From NCBI GenBank assembly GCA_028287455.1, contig JAQBPP010000336.1:1-17152 (forward strand): a DNA stretch of 17,152 nt. The letters run 5' to 3'. A program made the translations under genes and the position numbers. Below, piece after piece: positions 15,026 through 17,152 of the stretch (the first letter of the stretch is position 1; each line of letters begins with the position of its first letter). This stretch comes from Bacilli bacterium. Its GTDB lineage: Bacteria > Bacillota > Bacilli > Tumebacillales > JAQBPP01. The notes beneath the pieces were generated by a model. That model saw only the letters and a list, made by a program, of their open reading frames with translations, ran no database searches and was not told the origin of the DNA.

Positions 15026-15784
15026 ATGGCACGGGTTATTGCCGTGGCGAACCAAAAGGGAGGAGTAGGAAAAACAACTACTTCTGTAAATCTGGGTGCC
15101 TGTCTCGCTACCTTAGGTAAAAAAGTTTTGTTGATTGATATCGACCCGCAAGGCAATACAACCAGCGGAATTGGCATCAGCAAAGCTGATGTTCAACATT
15201 GTATCTATGATGTGGTCATTAATGAACGACAGGCGTCGGAAGTGATTATTGATACGGAAGTGGAAGGGTTGCGTATTATTCCAGCTACTATTCAGTTGGC
15301 CGGTGCAGAAATTGAGCTTGTTCCAACAGTGTCACGTGAAGTTCGTTTAAAAAGGGCAATTCAATCAATAAAACCAATGTTTGATTATATTATCATCGAC
15401 TGCCCGCCATCATTAGGATTACTGACTGTTAATGCACTCACCGCTTCGGATTCTGTTTTAATTCCTATTCAATGTGAGTATTATGCGCTTGAAGGTTTAA
15501 GCCAATTGCTAAGTACTATTCGTTTAGTGCAGAAGCATCTTAATACTTCTTTGGAAATAGAAGGCGTGGTCTTAACTATGCTGGATGCACGCACCAATCT
15601 GGGGATTCAGGTCATTGAGGATGTGAAGAAGTACTTTCGGGATAAAGTCTATCAGACGGTTATTCCTAGAAATGTTCGCTTGAGTGAGGCACCTAGCCAT
15701 GGACAATCGATTGTACAATACGATCCTCGTTCTAGAGGGGCGGAGTGTTACTTAGATCTTGCGAAGGAAGTGTGCGGATTATGA
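15026..15784 (+). CDS. parA: Chromosome-partitioning ATPase ParA/Soj
   Basis: Deviant Walker-type ATPase that works with ParB on origin segregation and, in B. subtilis, regulates DnaA. From the ATG at 15026 the product is 252 residues, opening MARVIAVANQKGGVGKTTT. It carries the deviant Walker A KGGVGKTT (11-18), the switch DIDPQGN (38-44) and Walker B DCPPSLG (125-131). A longer frame back to 14981 would add 15 residues with no ribosome binding site and is unlikely. The purine-rich GGGGCGA lies just upstream of the chosen start. The stop overlaps the parB start by 4 nt (ATGA). Confidence 0.97.
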   Translation: MARVIAVANQKGGVGKTTTSVNLGACLATLGKKVLLIDIDPQGNTTSGIGISKADVQHCIYDVVINERQASEVIIDTEVEGLRIIPATIQLAGAEIELVPTVSREVRLKRAIQSIKPMFDYIIIDCPPSLGLLTVNALTASDSVLIPIQCEYYALEGLSQLLSTIRLVQKHLNTSLEIEGVVLTMLDARTNLGIQVIEDVKKYFRDKVYQTVIPRNVRLSEAPSHGQSIVQYDPRSRGAECYLDLAKEVCGL

Positions 15785-16635
15785 ATAAGCGACCTGGTGC
15801 TCTGGGCAAGGGTCTGGAAGCTTTGTTACCCCAATTATCGGATGACGATCAGGTATCTTCTGTATCACTTACGATGATGCGAGCAAATCCTTATCAACCT
15901 CGACGTGAATTTAATGAGGAACAACTACAGGAGTTAGCGCAATCGATTCAGGAACACGGCGTTATTCAACCTTTAATCGTTCGCGGAAGTATTCACGGTT
16001 ATGAAATAGTAGCTGGTGAACGTCGTTTTCGGGCAGCTAAAATGGCTGGCCTGTCAGAAGTGCCTGTTGTTGTTCGAGACTATACGGATCAACAAATGAC
16101 CGAAATTGCTTTAATTGAGAATATTCAACGAGCCGATTTAAACCCGCTGGAAGTAGCAGAGGGTTATCAAGCGTTGATGGAGAAGTTTGGATTAACTCAA
16201 GAGGATTTGAGTCATAGGGTGGGTCAAAGTCGTTCGCATGTGGCCAATTTTTTACGGCTTTTGCAACTACCGCATGAAGTTAGAGAACATGTTTCACGTG
16301 GAACATTATCGATGGGCCACGCACGTGCGTTGGTGGGTTTAAAGGATGCAGCACAGCAGAAATTGTTAGCTAAAAAAATCATTGATGAAGAATTAAGTGT
16401 CAGACAGGTTGAACATATGCTGTATAAAATGAGTCAAAATGTTCCACGTGAAACAAAAAAGACGTTGGTTAAACCGACGTTTATCAAACAATATGAAGAA
16501 AGATTTCGATACGAATTAGGAACTTCAGTGAAGATCCATGCTGGAAAAAAACGGGGAACAATAGAAATTGAGTATTTTTCTTCGGAAGATTTAGAAAGAA
16601 TACTGACATTGGTTTCCAATAAACACGCTCAGTAA
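15781..16635 (+). CDS. parB: Chromosome-partitioning protein ParB/Spo0J
   Basis: CTP-dependent clamp that loads at parS, slides on DNA and recruits SMC for origin organisation. The 284-residue product opens MNKRPGALGKGLEALLP with the usual ParA-stimulating N-terminal peptide. It has NPYQPRREF (36-44), the CTPase motif GERRFRA (79-85), ENIQR (113-117), the helix-turn-helix LTQEDLSHRVGQSRSHVANF (138-157) and a C-terminal dimerisation domain. The ATG at 15781 overlaps the parA stop. Two parS sites lie within the gene, at codons 170-175 and 220-225. A terminator follows. Confidence 0.98.
   Translation: MNKRPGALGKGLEALLPQLSDDDQVSSVSLTMMRANPYQPRREFNEEQLQELAQSIQEHGVIQPLIVRGSIHGYEIVAGERRFRAAKMAGLSEVPVVVRDYTDQQMTEIALIENIQRADLNPLEVAEGYQALMEKFGLTQEDLSHRVGQSRSHVANFLRLLQLPHEVREHVSRGTLSMGHARALVGLKDAAQQKLLAKKIIDEELSVRQVEHMLYKMSQNVPRETKKTLVKPTFIKQYEERFRYELGTSVKIHAGKKRGTIEIEYFSSEDLERILTLVSNKHAQ
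16290..16305 (-). promoter_or_regulatory. parS: parS site 1 inside parB
   Basis: TGTTTCACGTGGAACA is the exact reverse complement of the canonical TGTTCCACGTGAAACA, so all 16 bases match. It lies over codons 170-175 (H-V-S-R-G-T) of parB. It is the loading site for the protein encoded around it. Confidence 0.95.
16440..16455 (+). promoter_or_regulatory. parS: parS site 2 inside parB
   Basis: TGTTCCACGTGAAACA matches the canonical 16-mer exactly. It lies over codons 220-225 (N-V-P-R-E-T), 150 bp from the first site and in the same reading phase. B. subtilis also has a parS within its spo0J gene. Confidence 0.96.
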
Positions 16636-16662
16636 TAACATGCAATCTGGAACGACAGTAGG

Positions 16663-16701
16663 ACTGGCAGCAGATCTCGTCTGTTGCCAGTTGTTGTTTT
16701 T
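16663..16701 (+). terminator. Rho-independent terminator after parB
   Basis: A 12-bp stem, 16663-16674 with 16680-16691, has one G-U pair and the loop TCTCG, followed by TTGTTGTTTTT. It starts 28 nt after the parB stop and is the best terminator in the window, closing the rightward block. Confidence 0.87.
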
Positions 16702-16734
16702 GCACACGATTCATCGGAAGCAGGGGTGTATGAA

Positions 16735-17152
16735 ATGATCTATCTGGATAATGCGGCAACGACCTGGCCAAAACCGACATCAGTAGCTGAGGCAATGACG
16801 AAATGTCTCACTCAGTACGGTGCCAATCCAGGAAGAGGGAGCCATCGACTCGGTCAAAAGGCAGCAAATACCGTTTTTCAAGTAAGAAGCGCCATTAACC
16901 ATTTCGTTGGCGGAGACAGTCCGGATAATATCATCTTCACACAAAATGCGACGGAAGCACTGAATCTGGCAATCAAAGGTTTCTTGAGGCCGGGGGATCA
17001 CGTCATAGCAACCAGCTATGAACATAATTCGGTTAGACGGCCATTGGAGTATATGAAATCTAAAGGCGTGCAAGTGACCTATATCCGGCCAAATGATACA
17101 GGGGATATTTCACTGGAAGATATAATCTCTGCTGTGCAGAAAAAGACAAAAC
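16735..17152 (+). CDS. Class V aminotransferase, cysteine-desulfurase family (partial, C-terminus off the right edge)
   Basis: The first 139 codons of a PLP-dependent enzyme. The opening MIYLDNAATTWPKP, then NPGRGSHRLGQKA (31-43), FTQNATEALNLAIKGF (68-83, phosphate-binding turn) and the His in SYEHNSVRRPLE (94-105) are typical of the NifS/CsdA-like cysteine desulfurases, which take sulfur from cysteine to make alanine. The PLP lysine and catalytic Cys are beyond the window, so activity cannot be checked. The ATG at 16735 has AGGGG 8 nt upstream; an ATG at 16730 meets a stop at once. The gene follows a terminator and is probably a separate unit, though no clear promoter is seen. Confidence 0.9.
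   Translation, partial: MIYLDNAATTWPKPTSVAEAMTKCLTQYGANPGRGSHRLGQKAANTVFQVRSAINHFVGGDSPDNIIFTQNATEALNLAIKGFLRPGDHVIATSYEHNSVRRPLEYMKSKGVQVTYIRPNDTGDISLEDIISAVQKKTK

Noticed and set aside
15328..15343. CACGTG-centred parS-like sequence in parA
   Set aside because: Outside the CACGTG core about half the parS positions mismatch, so it is unlikely to be a ParB loading site. CACGTG at 1566, 4265 and 11959 fail for the same reason.
1..17152. CRISPR arrays, tRNA or rRNA genes, insertion sequences, prophage or defence genes
   Set aside because: I looked on both strands and saw no repeat-spacer pattern, cloverleaf, transposase or defence-type domain. The window is core chromosome throughout.

Overview
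The window is the chromosomal replication-origin (oriC) region of a low-to-medium GC Gram-positive bacterium of the class Bacilli, probably an endospore former. It carries the Bacillales-type order dnaA-dnaN-yaaA-recF-remB-gyrB running one way and rpmH-rnpA-yidD-spoIIIJ-jag-mnmE-mnmG-rsmG-noc-parA-parB running the other. It also has the Firmicutes nucleoid-occlusion factor Noc, a RemB/YaaB protein and a lipoprotein-type SpoIIIJ/YidC paired with Jag. I cannot fix the genus from sequence reading alone. The gene flanking gyrB (a CvfC-like protein instead of gyrA) and the one after parB (a cysteine-desulfurase-like enzyme) differ from Bacillus subtilis and may suit an early-branching Bacillales family.

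Left block (1-7167, minus strand): dnaA, dnaN, yaaA, recF, remB, gyrB and a cvfC-like gene cut by the window edge. The six genes from dnaN onward are tightly packed, recF overlaps yaaA by 4 nt, and I see no terminator in the block. It supplies the initiator, sliding clamp, recombination mediator and gyrase subunit B.

Origin: two DnaA-box clusters flank dnaA, as in the bipartite origin of B. subtilis. The dnaN-dnaA gap (5610-5778) holds DnaA boxes, a GC-rich spacer, six DnaA-trio triplets and an AT-rich stretch, so it is the likely unwinding site. The 502-bp dnaA-rpmH gap (7168-7669) holds a second cluster of about nine DnaA-box-like 9-mers plus the divergent promoters.

Right block (7587-16701, plus strand): a strong sigma-A-type promoter drives rpmH, followed by a terminator/attenuator and two more hairpins before rnpA. 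Then rnpA-yidD-yidC-jag are chained by 4-nt start/stop overlaps, followed by the tRNA U34-modifying pair mnmE/mnmG, the 16S rRNA methyltransferase rsmG, and the segregation genes noc, parA and parB. Two perfect parS sites lie inside parB. A good terminator closes the block, and a class V aminotransferase (cysteine-desulfurase family) gene then begins and runs off the right edge.

Almost everything here belongs to known families; I found no evidence for a wholly new system. The points worth a second look are the origin architecture with its DnaA-trios, the twin intragenic parS sites, a near-consensus Noc-binding site in gyrB, the three hairpins between rpmH and rnpA, and the high share of TTG/GTG start codons.
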